64,000 bases of DNA. Origin: Microbacterium sp. RURRCA19A. Lineage in GTDB: Bacteria > Actinomycetota > Actinomycetes > Actinomycetales > Microbacteriaceae. Shown here piece by piece: positions 1-12,710 of this stretch (its first letter is position 1; every line of letters begins with the position of its first letter). Location: assembly GCF_900156455.1 (NCBI RefSeq), contig NZ_FTNQ01000001.1, forward strand, positions 1,116,001 through 1,180,000. Direction: 5' to 3'. The notes below the pieces were generated by a model. The model ran no database searches and was not told the origin of the DNA. It worked only from the letters and a program-made list of their open reading frames with translations. The position numbers were made by a program, and so were the translations under genes.

Positions 1-390
1 GCCCGCGCCCACCCGGCCGCCCGCGCCCTCTTCGACGACGACGACGGGCGCTCGGCCGACGAGCTCCGCGCCGACGCGGCCGCAGCGGCCGACCGCGGCG
101 ACTGGGACGCCGCGATCGTCCTCCGCTTCCGCGCGTTCGCGCGCGGACTGTCCGAGCGCGGCATCGTCGACCCGCCGCCGGGGGCCACCGCCCGCGCCTT
201 CGCCCGAACCGCCGGGGCGACGCTCCCCTCCCTCGAGGGCCCTGCACTCGCGGCGGCCTCGGTGTTCGATGACGTGCGCTATCTCGGACGCCCGGGCACG
301 GCCGACGCCTACGCCCTCGTCCGCCGCCTCGACGAGACCGCGGTGCGCGCCCGTGTCGGAATCCCGGATGCCGGGGCGGTCGCGCCGTGA
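1..390 (+). CDS. DUF4129 domain protein, C-terminal part (5' end outside window)
   Basis: The frame is open from the first base to TGA at 388-390, giving about 129 residues with no start inside the window. The visible part is soluble, alanine- and arginine-rich and contains the stretch LFDDDDGRSADELRADAA. It fits the cytoplasmic C-terminal tail of DUF4129 proteins, which are membrane proteins encoded beside MoxR ATPases and DUF58 proteins. The assignment rests mainly on context: the next three genes are DUF4350, MoxR and DUF58. The stop overlaps the GTG of the next gene (GTGA), so it belongs to the same operon. The biochemical role of the family is not established. Confidence 0.75.
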   Translation, partial: ARAHPAARALFDDDDGRSADELRADAAAAADRGDWDAAIVLRFRAFARGLSERGIVDPPPGATARAFARTAGATLPSLEGPALAAASVFDDVRYLGRPGTADAYALVRRLDETAVRARVGIPDAGAVAP

Positions 391-1549
391 CGTCGCTCGC
401 CGGACCGACGACCCGCCGCCGCCGGACCGCGGTCGGCTGGATCGCGTTCGTCGCCGGCCTCGCCGTGGTCGGGCTGTTCGGCACGACGCTGGTGTTCGGC
501 GGGTGGACGCCGCGCGATGCGCTCGACCCCGATTCCTCCGCCCCGGACGGCACCCGCGCGGTCGTCCGCGTCCTCGAGCAGCAGGGGGTGCGGGTCGTCG
601 TCGCACGCGACCTCGCCGCCGCCGAACGCGCCCTGGATGCCGCGCCGAGCACGCTCGTCCTGCGCGACGCCCCGATGCTCAGCGACGCGACGCTCCGCCG
701 TCTCACGGCGAAGGCGAGCGACGTCGTGCTCGTCGAGCCGCGCTCCCGGACGCTCGAGGTCCTGCTGAACGGATCAACGCTGGGCGACGTCGTCGACGAC
801 CGCTCCGTCGACCCGGTGTGCGATCTTCCCGCACCCCGTGCGGCCGGCCCCGCCCGTGTGGGCGAGCTGTACGCACCCGGTGACGGCGTGACCGGGTGCT
901 ACCCGGCGGAGGGCGGATTCGGCGTCCTCGTCCACGCGGACGGTGACCGGTCGGTCGCGGCGCTCGACGGTCTGTCCGTCCTCACGAACCGGGCGCTTCC
1001 GCTCGACGGCGACGCCGCCCTCGCCCTCGGGCTGCTCGGACGCAACGCGACGCTCGTCTGGTACGTGCCGTCGCTCGCCGACGCCGACACCGGCGACGCC
1101 GTCCCCACGATCGGCGACCTCACCCCGGGGTGGGTGACGCCGGCGATGGCGCTGCTGCTGATCGCCGGACTCACGGCCGCGGTGTGGCGCGGGCGCCGAT
1201 TCGGTCCGCTCGTGACCGAACGCCTGCCCGTCATGGTGCGCGCGAACGAGACCACCGAGGGACGGGCCCGGCTCTACGCCGCCTCCGGCGACGCCGCGCA
1301 CGCGCTCGACGCGTTGCGCCGTGCCGCCCGCCGCCGACTGGTGCGACTGCTCGGTCTGCCGGCGCGCACGCCGGCGGGGCAGATCGCCGACGCGGTGGCG
1401 GAACGGCTCGGAACCGACCGGGCGGTCGTGTACGGCATCCTGATCGACGACCTCCCCCGCACCGACCGCGAGCTCGTCGCGGCCAGCGATCGACTGCGCG
1501 ATCTCGAGACGAGCGTCCGCGCGACCCTCCGAACGGAAAGGACCCCCCG

Positions 1550-1553
<4 letters not shown>
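387..1553 (+). CDS. DUF4350 domain-containing membrane protein
   Basis: A 388-residue protein starting at GTG 387, which overlaps the previous stop by four bases. One hydrophobic segment lies at about residues 15-38 and another at about 250-266, so the roughly 210 residues between them probably lie outside the cytoplasm and the last 120 (arginine-rich) inside. This topology and the position between DUF4129 and MoxR match actinobacterial DUF4350 proteins. The family is thought to work with MoxR/DUF58 in cell-envelope maturation, but no activity is proven. The stop overlaps the moxR ATG (ATGA), implying translational coupling. Confidence 0.85.
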
Positions 1554-2577
<1,024 letters not shown>

Positions 2578-2578
<1 letters not shown>

Positions 2579-3879
2579 TGCACGTCACCGGCCGCCTGGC
2601 CCTGCTCGTCGCCCTCGGCGTCGTCCCCCTGGTCCTGCTCTCCTCCGCCGGGGCCGAGCCGTGGGCCGTGGTGGGCGGCTGGCTCGCGCTGTGCGCGGGG
2701 CTGGCCGCTGTCGACGTGCTGCTCGCCGCGAGTCCCCGGACGGTCGAGATCACCCGGCGGCTGCCCGAACGCGCCCTGCGGGACGAGCCGGTCGCGGGGG
2801 AACTGCGGGTGCGAAACCTCGGCCGTCGCCTGCTCCGCGCCCACGTGCGCGACGCGTGGCAGCCCACCGCGGGCGTCCCCCCGGAGCGGCTGCGCTTCGT
2901 CGTGCCGCCGGGGGAACGACGCGGCGCTCCCCTGCCGCTCCTGCCGCGCCGGCGCGGCGAGCTTCGCAGCGAGTTCGTGGTCGTGCGGTCGAACGGGCCG
3001 CTGCGCCTCGCCGGGCGGCAGGCGACGATCCCGGCCGCGGCCGGACTCCGCGTGCTCCCCCCGTTCACTTCGCGACGACACCTGCCGTCGCGCCTGGCGC
3101 GTCTGCGCGAACTCGACGGCAACACGACCCTGCAGGTGCGCGGTCCCGGCACCGAGTTCGACAGCCTGCGCGAATACGTGCGCGGCGACGATGTGCGTTC
3201 GATCGATTGGCGCGCCACGGCCCGCGCGGGAACGACGATGCTGCGCACCTGGCGCCCCGAGCGCGATCGACACGTCGTCATCGTCGTCGACACCGGCCGG
3301 ACCGCCGCGGCGCGGGTGGGCGACGGCACCCGGCTGGACGCCGCGATGGAGTCGGCCCTGCTCCTCTCCGCCCTCGCGGCACGGGCGGGCGACCACGTGC
3401 ACCTGCTGATGTTCGATCGGGTGACCCGGGCGCGCGTCACGCGCGTCGACGGCGCGGGGCTGCTTCCCGCGCTCGTCGACGCGATGGCCTCCGTCGAACC
3501 GCAGCTCATCGACACCGACTGGGATGCCGCCTTCACTCAGGTGCGCGGGTTCACGCAGCGCCCGGCCCTCGTCGTGCTGTTGACGGCCGCGGACGATCCG
3601 GAGGCTGCGCGCGCGTTCCTCGCGTCACTGCCCGCCGTCGCGGCACGTTCACGTCTGCTCGTCGCGACGGCCACGGACGGCCCCGGCGACGCCCCCGCGC
3701 TCGACGACGCCGCCGCCGTCTACGCCGCGGCCGCCGTCGAGCGCGCCCGATCGGACGCCGATCGCGTGCGGGAGGCCGTCGAGCGGGCCGGCGGCGACGC
3801 GATCTCGGCGTCGGCCGACGACCTGCCACCGCTGGTCGCCGACCGCTATCTCGCGCTCAAGGCGGCCGGGCGCCTCTGA
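2578..3879 (+). CDS. DUF58 domain-containing protein
   Basis: A 433-residue protein with two hydrophobic N-terminal segments (about residues 5-45) and then a soluble region. The DUF58 signature RGDDVRSIDWRA sits at residues 202-213. It is followed by a von Willebrand A-like core that includes VVIVVDTGRT. DUF58 proteins are the usual partners of MoxR ATPases; a MIDAS-type metal site would be expected in the VWA-like part. The ATG at 2578 overlaps the moxR stop. It is the last gene of this operon; 150 bp then separate it from the ole operon. Confidence 0.9.
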
Positions 3880-3946
3880 GCGCACGGCGGCACGGCCCGC
3901 TCCCTCTCTCACATACCCCATGCAGCCTGTCGCATACGTCGCGGCT

Positions 3947-3952
3947 TATCCT
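3947..3952 (+). promoter_or_regulatory. possible -10 element (TATCCT) upstream of oleA
   Basis: TATCCT in the 150-bp gap before oleA resembles an actinobacterial -10 hexamer. It would give a leader of about 70 nt. No convincing -35 is visible, so this is a weak call. Confidence 0.3.
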
Positions 3953-4029
3953 GGGGGGTACCCTTCCAGCCGCCGGCGTGTCCCTCCGCGCGCGGCTCGG
4001 CCGTCTACGCACAGGATGCGGGAGCTCTC

Positions 4030-5052
4030 TTGCCAGGAAACGCCACCACTCGCTTCGACGATGTGGCCCTCGTCTCGGTGGCCAGCGTGCTGCCCAGCCG
4101 CGTGACCACCTCCGACGACATCGAAGAGAGGCTGGCGCCCGCTCTGTCGCGGCTGAAGCTGAAGCCGGGACTCCTGCGCCGCGTGGCCGGAGTGGTGGAG
4201 CGCCGCAACTGGGCCGAGGGCGAGTCGTCCGACGAGGCGACGATCGCCGCCGGCAAGCAGGCGCTCGCCGAGGCGGGCGTCGACCCGAGCGAGGTCGGGC
4301 TCATCATCAACACCTCGGTGACGCGCAAGCACCTCGAGCCGTCGGTGGCCGTGCGACTGCACCACGGGCTCGGGCTGCCGAGCTCGGCGATCAACTTCGA
4401 CGTGGCCAACGCGTGCCTCGGCTTCATCAACGGCATGAGTCTCGCGGCGGGCATGATCCAGTCGGGTCAGGTCAAGTACGCCCTCATCGTCAACGGCGAG
4501 GACGCCGACGAGATCCAGGTCAACACGATCAACCGGCTCGTGCGCGAAGACCTCGACCGCGACGCGTTCATGCAGGAGTTCGCGTCGCTGACGCTCGGCT
4601 CCGGCGCCGCGGCCGCGGTGCTCGGCCGCGCGAGCGACCATCCCGAGGGCCACCGGATCGTCGGGGGCGTCACGCGCGCCGCCACCCAGTTCTACGACCT
4701 CTGCGTCGGCAGCGTCGACGGCATGTTCACCGACGCGAAAGCGCTGCTCAAGGGCGGCCTCGACCTCGTGGTGTCGGCGTGGAAGGAAGCCCGGGAAGAG
4801 TTCTCGTGGACGGGTATGGACCGCTACATCACCCACCAGGTCTCGTCGGTGCACACCTCCGCGATCGTCCGCGCCGCGAAGCTCGACCGCGGCCGGGTCC
4901 CGGTCACCTACCCCCACCTGGGGAACGTGGGGCCCGCCTCCATCCCGATCACCCTGGCCGACGAGCAGAAGACCCTGCGCCGCGGCGACCGCGTCCTGCT
5001 GATGGGAGTGGGCTCCGGGCTGAACACCGGGATGCTGGAGCTGGCCTGGTGA
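4030..5052 (+). CDS. oleA: OleA-like thiolase (3-oxoacyl-ACP synthase III family), olefin biosynthesis
   Basis: A 340-residue thiolase-fold protein. The nucleophilic cysteine is C129 in NACLG, and the other two members of the family triad are H269 (ITHQ) and N299 (HLGNVG). OleA joins two fatty acyl-CoAs head to head by a non-decarboxylative Claisen condensation, giving a 2-alkyl-3-ketoacid, the first step of long-chain olefin synthesis. I distinguish it from FabH by its neighbours, an OleB-OleC fusion and OleD in the same operon, and by its divergent active-site surroundings. The start is TTG 4030, preceded by GGGAG at 4020-4024; no better ATG or GTG fits. The stop overlaps the oleBC GTG by four bases. 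Confidence 0.88.
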   Translation: MPGNATTRFDDVALVSVASVLPSRVTTSDDIEERLAPALSRLKLKPGLLRRVAGVVERRNWAEGESSDEATIAAGKQALAEAGVDPSEVGLIINTSVTRKHLEPSVAVRLHHGLGLPSSAINFDVANACLGFINGMSLAAGMIQSGQVKYALIVNGEDADEIQVNTINRLVREDLDRDAFMQEFASLTLGSGAAAAVLGRASDHPEGHRIVGGVTRAATQFYDLCVGSVDGMFTDAKALLKGGLDLVVSAWKEAREEFSWTGMDRYITHQVSSVHTSAIVRAAKLDRGRVPVTYPHLGNVGPASIPITLADEQKTLRRGDRVLLMGVGSGLNTGMLELAW

Positions 5053-7691
5053 CGATCACGGACCTGTCCGCGACCCTTCCCCCGGCGGGGCTCCCCGGTC
5101 TCGACCCCGCCCTCTCCCGCCTCGTCGAGGTCGACGGCGCTGGCGCAGATGCGGGTCGCCGGCGCACATGGCACGTGCTGGACACCGGTCCCGCGCTCAC
5201 CGCACGCGGCCTCACCCCCGTCGGCACGATCGTCGCCGTCCACGGCAACCCGACCTGGTCGTACCTGTGGCGCGCGCTCGTGAACGCGTCGCTCGCCCGC
5301 GCCGACGCGGGCGCTCCCGCGTGGCGCGTCGTCGCGGTGGACCAGCTCGAGATGGGCTTCTCCGAGCGCACCGATCTGCGCCGGACGCTGGCGCAGCGCA
5401 TCACCGATCTCGGCGGCCTCGTCGACGCCCTCGGCATCCAGGGTCCGATCGTGACCATCGGGCACGACTGGGGCGGGCCGGTCTCGCTCGGCTGGGCCGT
5501 GCAGCACCGCGAGCGGCTCGCCGCCGTCATCGCGTTGAACACCGCGGTGCATCACGCCGAGGATGCGCCGCTGCCGTTCCCGCTGCGGGTCGCGACCGCG
5601 CGCGGCGTCCTCGCCGCGGGCACGACCGGGACGACCGCGTTCCTCGACACGACCCTGGCCCTCGCCGACCTCGACCCGGCGGTCCGCGCGGCGTTCCGCA
5701 CGCCCTACGCCACGGCCGCGCGCCGCCGCGGGATCGGCGGGTTCGTCGCCGACATCCCGGCGACCGCCACGGACGAGAGCACCCCGGCGCTGCGCGCTCT
5801 CTCCGCCGGTCTCCGCGAACTCGAGGTCCCGGCCCTGCTGCTGCGCGGCCCGAAGGACCCCGTATTCCTCGAGGCGCATCTCGACGACCTCGTCGACCGG
5901 CTGCCGCACGCCGACGTCCACCGCTACGAGGGCGCGGGCCACCTGATGGCCGAGGAGCGTCCGTACGCCGAGGCGGTGCTCGACTGGCTCGCCGCGCAGA
6001 GCGCTCCGGATGCCGACACCCCCACGCCCGCGGACGACACCCCCGCCCCCGCTCCCCTGTGGGCGGCCCTCGACACGCGCCGCGAGGACGACGACGTCGC
6101 GGTCATCGACATGGCCACGGGTTCCACCGAGACCCCGCTGCGGGTGAGCTGGCGGCAGCTCGCCGAACGGGTCGACGAGCTCGCCGCGGGCCTGGACGCC
6201 CTCGGCATCCGCGCGGGCGACCGCGTCTCCCTCCTCGTCCCCCCGGGGCCCACGCTCACCGCCGTGCTGTACGCGTGCCTGCGCATCGGCGCCGTGGTCG
6301 TCGTGGCCGACCGGGGGCTCGGCATCCGGGGTCTCTCCCGCGCCGTCCGCGGGACGGTGCCCGACGTCGTCATCGGCGAGGTCGCCGGGCTCGCCGCCGC
6401 GCGCGCTCTCGGCTGGCCGGGCCGTCGGGTGTCGGCCGCGGCTCTCCCCGCCGCCGCGATGCGCGCCCTCGGGGTCGACGCGAGCCTCGCCGACATCGCC
6501 CGAGCCGGGCGCGGCCGGACGCTCCCCATCCCTCCGGACGCGGACGCGGACGCCGCGGTCCTCTTCACCTCCGGCTCGACGGGACCGGCGAAGGGTGTCG
6601 TCTATACGCACCGCCAGCTCTCGTCGCTGCGGGACGCCCTCGCCGAGCACTTCGACGTCGGTCCCGACACGGGGCTCGTGACGGGTTTCGCGCCCTTCGC
6701 GCTGCTGGGTCCGGCGCTCGGCACCCGGTCGGCCACCCCCGACATGGATGTGTCCGCACCGCGCACGCTCACGGCGTCCGCCGTGGCCTCGGCGGTGCGC
6801 GCGTCGGACGCGGGGATCGTCTTCCTCTCCCCCGCCGCCGTCCGCAACGTCGTCGCGACCGCCGGCGAGCTGGGGTCCGACGATCGCGCGGCGCTCGACC
6901 GCGTCCGCACGTTCCTCTCGACCGGCGCGCCGGTGGGCACCGCCCTGCTGCAGCGAGCGCAGCAGCTCATGCCGAACGCCACGGCCCATACGCCGTACGG
7001 CATGACCGAGTGCCTCCTCGTCGCGGACGTCACACTGCCGGAGATCGTGGATGCCACCGCCTCCGGCGATCGCGGGGTCTGTGTGGGGGCGCCCATCGGC
7101 CGCGGACGGGTGCGCATCGCGCCTCTCGACGCGGACGGCCGCGCCACCGGCATCCCCACGACCGACTCCGGGGTCACGGGCGAGGTCGTGATCAGCGCGC
7201 CGCACCTCAAGCGCGGCTACTTCCGACTTCACCTCACCGACCGCGAGGCGACGCGCGACCTGGGCGATCTCCGGGGCCGCTGGCACCGCACCGGCGACGT
7301 GGGGCATCTCGACGCCGACGGACGCCTGTGGATCGAGGGGCGGCTCCCCCACGTCATCACGACCGCCGAAGGACCTGTCACCCCGGTCGGCATCGAGCAG
7401 GACGTCGAGGCGGTTCCCGGCGTGGTGCGCGCGGCGGCCGTCGGCGTGGGACCGGTCGGGCGGCAGGTCATCGCGGTGGTGGTCGAACGCGATCCGGGAG
7501 TACGGCGCGCGGGCGTGGCATCCGCGGGTCTGACCGAGGTCGTGCGCGCGGCGACCGCGTCGCCGATCGCGGCCGTGCTCGTGGTACCGGCGCTCCCGAC
7601 CGACATCCGCCACAACTCCAAGATCGACCGCTCGCGCCTCGCGGCCTGGGCCGAGCGGGCGCTCGCGGGCGAGCGACCGACGGCGCCGTGA
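5049..7691 (+). CDS. oleBC: OleBC fusion: beta-lactone decarboxylase plus beta-lactone synthetase
   Basis: An 880-residue two-domain protein. Residues 1-317 are an alpha/beta hydrolase of the haloalkane-dehalogenase type: HGNPTW at 65-70, nucleophile D140 in GHDWGG and H298 in GAGH. This half (OleB) decarboxylates a beta-lactone to the cis-olefin. A linker rich in Pro, Asp and Ala (about 318-337) leads to an AMP-ligase-fold half (OleC) with the P-loop LFTSGSTGPAKG from residue 505 and later TPYGMTE and RTGDVGHLD. OleC makes the beta-lactone from the 2-alkyl-3-hydroxyacid using ATP. OleB-OleC fusions are known in actinobacteria such as Micrococcus luteus. Start GTG 5049 overlaps the oleA stop; the stop overlaps the oleD GTG. 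Confidence 0.92.
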   Translation: MTITDLSATLPPAGLPGLDPALSRLVEVDGAGADAGRRRTWHVLDTGPALTARGLTPVGTIVAVHGNPTWSYLWRALVNASLARADAGAPAWRVVAVDQLEMGFSERTDLRRTLAQRITDLGGLVDALGIQGPIVTIGHDWGGPVSLGWAVQHRERLAAVIALNTAVHHAEDAPLPFPLRVATARGVLAAGTTGTTAFLDTTLALADLDPAVRAAFRTPYATAARRRGIGGFVADIPATATDESTPALRALSAGLRELEVPALLLRGPKDPVFLEAHLDDLVDRLPHADVHRYEGAGHLMAEERPYAEAVLDWLAAQSAPDADTPTPADDTPAPAPLWAALDTRREDDDVAVIDMATGSTETPLRVSWRQLAERVDELAAGLDALGIRAGDRVSLLVPPGPTLTAVLYACLRIGAVVVVADRGLGIRGLSRAVRGTVPDVVIGEVAGLAAARALGWPGRRVSAAALPAAAMRALGVDASLADIARAGRGRTLPIPPDADADAAVLFTSGSTGPAKGVVYTHRQLSSLRDALAEHFDVGPDTGLVTGFAPFALLGPALGTRSATPDMDVSAPRTLTASAVASAVRASDAGIVFLSPAAVRNVVATAGELGSDDRAALDRVRTFLSTGAPVGTALLQRAQQLMPNATAHTPYGMTECLLVADVTLPEIVDATASGDRGVCVGAPIGRGRVRIAPLDADGRATGIPTTDSGVTGEVVISAPHLKRGYFRLHLTDREATRDLGDLRGRWHRTGDVGHLDADGRLWIEGRLPHVITTAEGPVTPVGIEQDVEAVPGVVRAAAVGVGPVGRQVIAVVVERDPGVRRAGVASAGLTEVVRAATASPIAAVLVVPALPTDIRHNSKIDRSRLAAWAERALAGERPTAP

Positions 7692-8647
7692 AGGTCCTCG
7701 CCACCGGGGCGTCCGGCTTTCTCGGGCGCGCGGTCGTCCGGGCGCTGCAGGACGCCGGCCACGACGTCAGAACGCTGCAGCGGCGACCGTCCGGCGTGCC
7801 GGGTGCGGACGACCGCCTCGGATCGGTGACCGACCCGGATGCCACCGCTGCCGCCGTCGAGGGCGTCGACGCCGTCGTGCATCTGGCGGCGAAGGTGTCG
7901 CTCGCGGGCGACCCGGGCGAGTTCCGCGCCGTCAACGTCGAGGGCACCCGGACGCTGCTCGATGCCGCCGCCGCGGCGGGGGTCACGCGCATCGTGCACG
8001 TGTCGTCTCCGTCGGTCGCACACGCCGGGCATGCCCTGGCCGGGGTCGGGGCCGAGCCCGCCGATCCCGCCGGCGCCCGCAGCGAGTACGCCCGCACCAA
8101 GGCGGAGGCCGAGCTCCTCGCCCTCTCCCGCGCCGGGGAGTCGGCATCCCTCGTCGCGATCCGGCCGCATCTCGTGTGGGGCCCCGGCGACACGCAGCTC
8201 ATCGCCCGCGTGGTGGACCGCGCGCGCCGAGGGCGATTGCCGCTGCTCAACGGCGGCACGGCGCTGATCGACTCGACGTACGTCGACAACGCGGCATCCG
8301 GGATCGTGGCCGCGCTGGAGCGCGTCGACGACGTCAGCGGCCGCGCCTATGTGCTCACGAACGGCGAACCACGCCCCGTGGGCGACCTGCTCGCCGGGAT
8401 CTGCCGCGCGTCGGGCGTACGACCGCCGCGGTTCAGCGTCCCCGCCGGGGTGGCGCGCGCGGCCGGAGGGCTCGTCGAGCGGGTCTGGGCCGTCCGCCCG
8501 GGGAGCGATGAGCCCCCGATGACCCGCTTCCTCGCCGAGCAGCTCTCCACGGCGCACTGGTTCGACCAGACCGAGATCCGCCGCGATCTGCGCTGGACGC
8601 CCGCCGTCTCGCTCGACGAGGGCCTCCGCCGCCTCTCCCGCGCCTGA
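7688..8647 (+). CDS. oleD: OleD-like NAD(P)-dependent 2-alkyl-3-ketoacid reductase
   Basis: A 319-residue extended short-chain dehydrogenase. It has the Rossmann motif TGASGFLG (residues 6-13), active-site serines near 106-107 (VSSPS), and Y134/K138 in the YxxxK motif of SEYARTK. In the olefin pathway OleD reduces the OleA product to the 2-alkyl-3-hydroxyacid that OleC then lactonises. Start GTG 7688 overlaps the oleBC stop by four bases. It is the last gene of the operon and faces katG across a 264-bp convergent gap. By sequence alone it could be another SDR (3-beta-hydroxysteroid dehydrogenase-like); the operon decides. Confidence 0.88.
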   Translation: MKVLATGASGFLGRAVVRALQDAGHDVRTLQRRPSGVPGADDRLGSVTDPDATAAAVEGVDAVVHLAAKVSLAGDPGEFRAVNVEGTRTLLDAAAAAGVTRIVHVSSPSVAHAGHALAGVGAEPADPAGARSEYARTKAEAELLALSRAGESASLVAIRPHLVWGPGDTQLIARVVDRARRGRLPLLNGGTALIDSTYVDNAASGIVAALERVDDVSGRAYVLTNGEPRPVGDLLAGICRASGVRPPRFSVPAGVARAAGGLVERVWAVRPGSDEPPMTRFLAEQLSTAHWFDQTEIRRDLRWTPAVSLDEGLRRLSRA

Positions 8648-8708
8648 CCCGGGCATCCCGGCTCCCCGGCGCCGGCTCGCTTGCGCCGCCCCCCTCTCCC
8701 CGATATCC

Positions 8709-8777
8709 GCGATAAACGCGATTCACCGCGAGAAACGCCACGGCGTCCCGTTTCTCGCCGCCGATAGCGTTTATCGC
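8709..8777. repeat. nested intergenic palindrome
   Basis: The outer arms are GCGATAAACGC (8709-8719) and its perfect reverse complement GCGTTTATCGC (8767-8777). Inside them are GCGAGAAACG (8728-8737) and CGTTTCTCGC (8749-8758), also perfect, and inside these ACGCC/GGCGT (8735-8739, 8742-8746). The element lies between the convergent oleD and katG genes. It could form a long cruciform or a two-way terminator; it may be a member of a dispersed repeat family. Confidence 0.85.
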
Positions 8778-8791
8778 GCCCACGCGGCACG

Positions 8792-8841
8792 GACCCCCCG
8801 CGGCGCCGACCCCCCCCGCGGGACCGACCCCCCGCGGCACC
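8792..8841. repeat. three tandem C-tract units
   Basis: Three imperfect copies of a 16-18 bp unit reading GA, six to eight C, GCGG, then a short purine/C tail, at 8792-8807, 8808-8825 and 8826-8841. The unit lies between the palindrome and the katG terminator. Length variation in the C runs suggests slippage. Confidence 0.7.
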
Positions 8842-8868
8842 GCCTCCGGCACGGCGCCGAACACGGCA

Positions 8869-8898
8869 GAAGGCCCGCCCCACGGGGGACGGGCCTTC
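8869..8898 (-). terminator. katG rho-independent-type hairpin
   Basis: GAAGGCCCG (8869-8877) pairs perfectly with CGGGCCTTC (8890-8898) around a 12-nt loop, 13 bp beyond the katG stop. A long U tract is lacking, as is common for actinobacterial terminators. It may also stop transcripts arriving from oleD. Confidence 0.8.
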
Positions 8899-8911
8899 GG
8901 GATGCCGGGGC

Positions 8912-11664
<2,753 letters not shown>

Positions 11665-11698
11665 GACGCGCCGGGAAACGTCCGGAATCGCGGATGCC

Positions 11699-12694
11699 TC
11701 AGCCCGACGTCAACGTCGGAGTGCCGGCCTCGTACTCGGTGACGTCACCGGTCTCGCCCGAGCGGAACGCCCGGCGCCCCCACACGAGCATGTACGCGAG
11801 GAAGAGGCCGAGGGCCGCCGCGCCGATCGCGATCTTCACCTGCCACGGCAGCGTCGAGGGCGTCACGAAGCCCTCCACCAGGCCCGAGAGCCCGAGCGCG
11901 AACACGAGGCCCACCGCGACCGTCGCGAGCGATCGCCCCTCCGCCGCGAGGGCCGCGGATCGCGTCCGGCGGCCCGGCGCGACCCACGCCCAGAAGATGT
12001 GGAGCCCGGCCGCGCCGGCGACGAAGATCGCCGTGAGCTCGAGCAGGCCGTGCGGGAGGATGAACTGGAAGAACACGTCGGCGCGGTCGAAGGCGACCAT
12101 GATGGCCGCCGAGGAGCCCACGCCGACGGCGTTCTGCATCAGGACCATCAGCGGCCAGAAGCCCGTGACGCCGAACAGGACGCACTGCGCCGCGATCCAC
12201 GCGTTGTTCGTCCACACCGTTCCGGCGAAGATCGCGTTCGGGTTCTCGCGGTAGTACTGCACGAACTGCTCATCGGCGTAGTTCTGCAGCTCGCTGCGCG
12301 CGCCGAGAGCCGCGACGGCGCGGGGATCCGACGAGATCCACACCGCGACGAGCGTCGCCACCACGACGAAGGCCACCGCGACGGCCAGCGTCGTCCACCG
12401 GACGCGGTACAGCGCGGCGGGCAGCTGCTGCAGGAAGAACCGGGGCGCCTGGCGGAGCACGTTCTCGCGGACCCCGGTGAGCCGCAGCCGGGTGCGGGCG
12501 AGGAGGATCGACACGTGGTCACCCTGGGGCGTCCGTCCGGCGGAGGTCTTGATGTCGGCGAGGTCCGCCGAGGCCGCGCGATAACGGGTGACGAGCTCGT
12601 CGACCTCCGGGCCGCTCAGCCGCCGCGTGCGCCCCAGCTCGTCGAGCCGCGCCCATTCCTGCCGACGGGCCGCCGTGAGGGCGTCGAGGTCCAT
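11699..12694 (-). CDS. stage II sporulation protein M (SpoIIM/DUF95) family membrane protein
   Basis: A 331-residue protein. The first 110 residues are soluble and charged, and at least five hydrophobic segments follow, including LAVAVAFVVVATLVAVWI, CVLFGVTGFWPLMVLM and LLELTAIFVAGAAG. This is the layout of SpoIIM-like proteins found beside MoxR/DUF58 and RDD genes in non-sporulating actinobacteria, where the function is unknown. It is divergent from the RDD gene, with only 16 bp between starts. I chose ATG 12694 because TACAGT (12702-12707) would place the transcript start there; an ATG at 12712 would overlap the divergent gene. Confidence 0.85.
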   Translation of the reverse strand: MDLDALTAARRQEWARLDELGRTRRLSGPEVDELVTRYRAASADLADIKTSAGRTPQGDHVSILLARTRLRLTGVRENVLRQAPRFFLQQLPAALYRVRWTTLAVAVAFVVVATLVAVWISSDPRAVAALGARSELQNYADEQFVQYYRENPNAIFAGTVWTNNAWIAAQCVLFGVTGFWPLMVLMQNAVGVGSSAAIMVAFDRADVFFQFILPHGLLELTAIFVAGAAGLHIFWAWVAPGRRTRSAALAAEGRSLATVAVGLVFALGLSGLVEGFVTPSTLPWQVKIAIGAAALGLFLAYMLVWGRRAFRSGETGDVTEYEAGTPTLTSG

Positions 12695-12701
12695 GTGGTC
12701 A

Positions 12702-12707
12702 ACTGTA
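12702..12707 (-). promoter_or_regulatory. -10 element (TACAGT) of the SpoIIM-like gene
   Basis: TACAGT on the minus strand ends 7 nt before ATG 12694, suggesting a leaderless mRNA. The box lies between two divergent start codons, so the two promoters must overlap each other's coding sequences. Confidence 0.5.
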
Positions 12708-12710
12708 CGC

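Noticed and set aside
1130-1549. Upstream extension of the moxR frame
   Set aside because: The extra residues are the DUF4350 gene read in another frame; ATG 1550 gives the normal MoxR N-terminus and the ATGA overlap.
3920-4105. 61-codon frame before oleA
   Set aside because: No ribosome site, overlaps oleA out of frame, and the product is low complexity.
4908-7613. 901-codon minus-strand open frame opposite oleBC
   Set aside because: Low-complexity Arg/Gly/Ala product in antisense to a clear two-domain enzyme; a GC-driven shadow.
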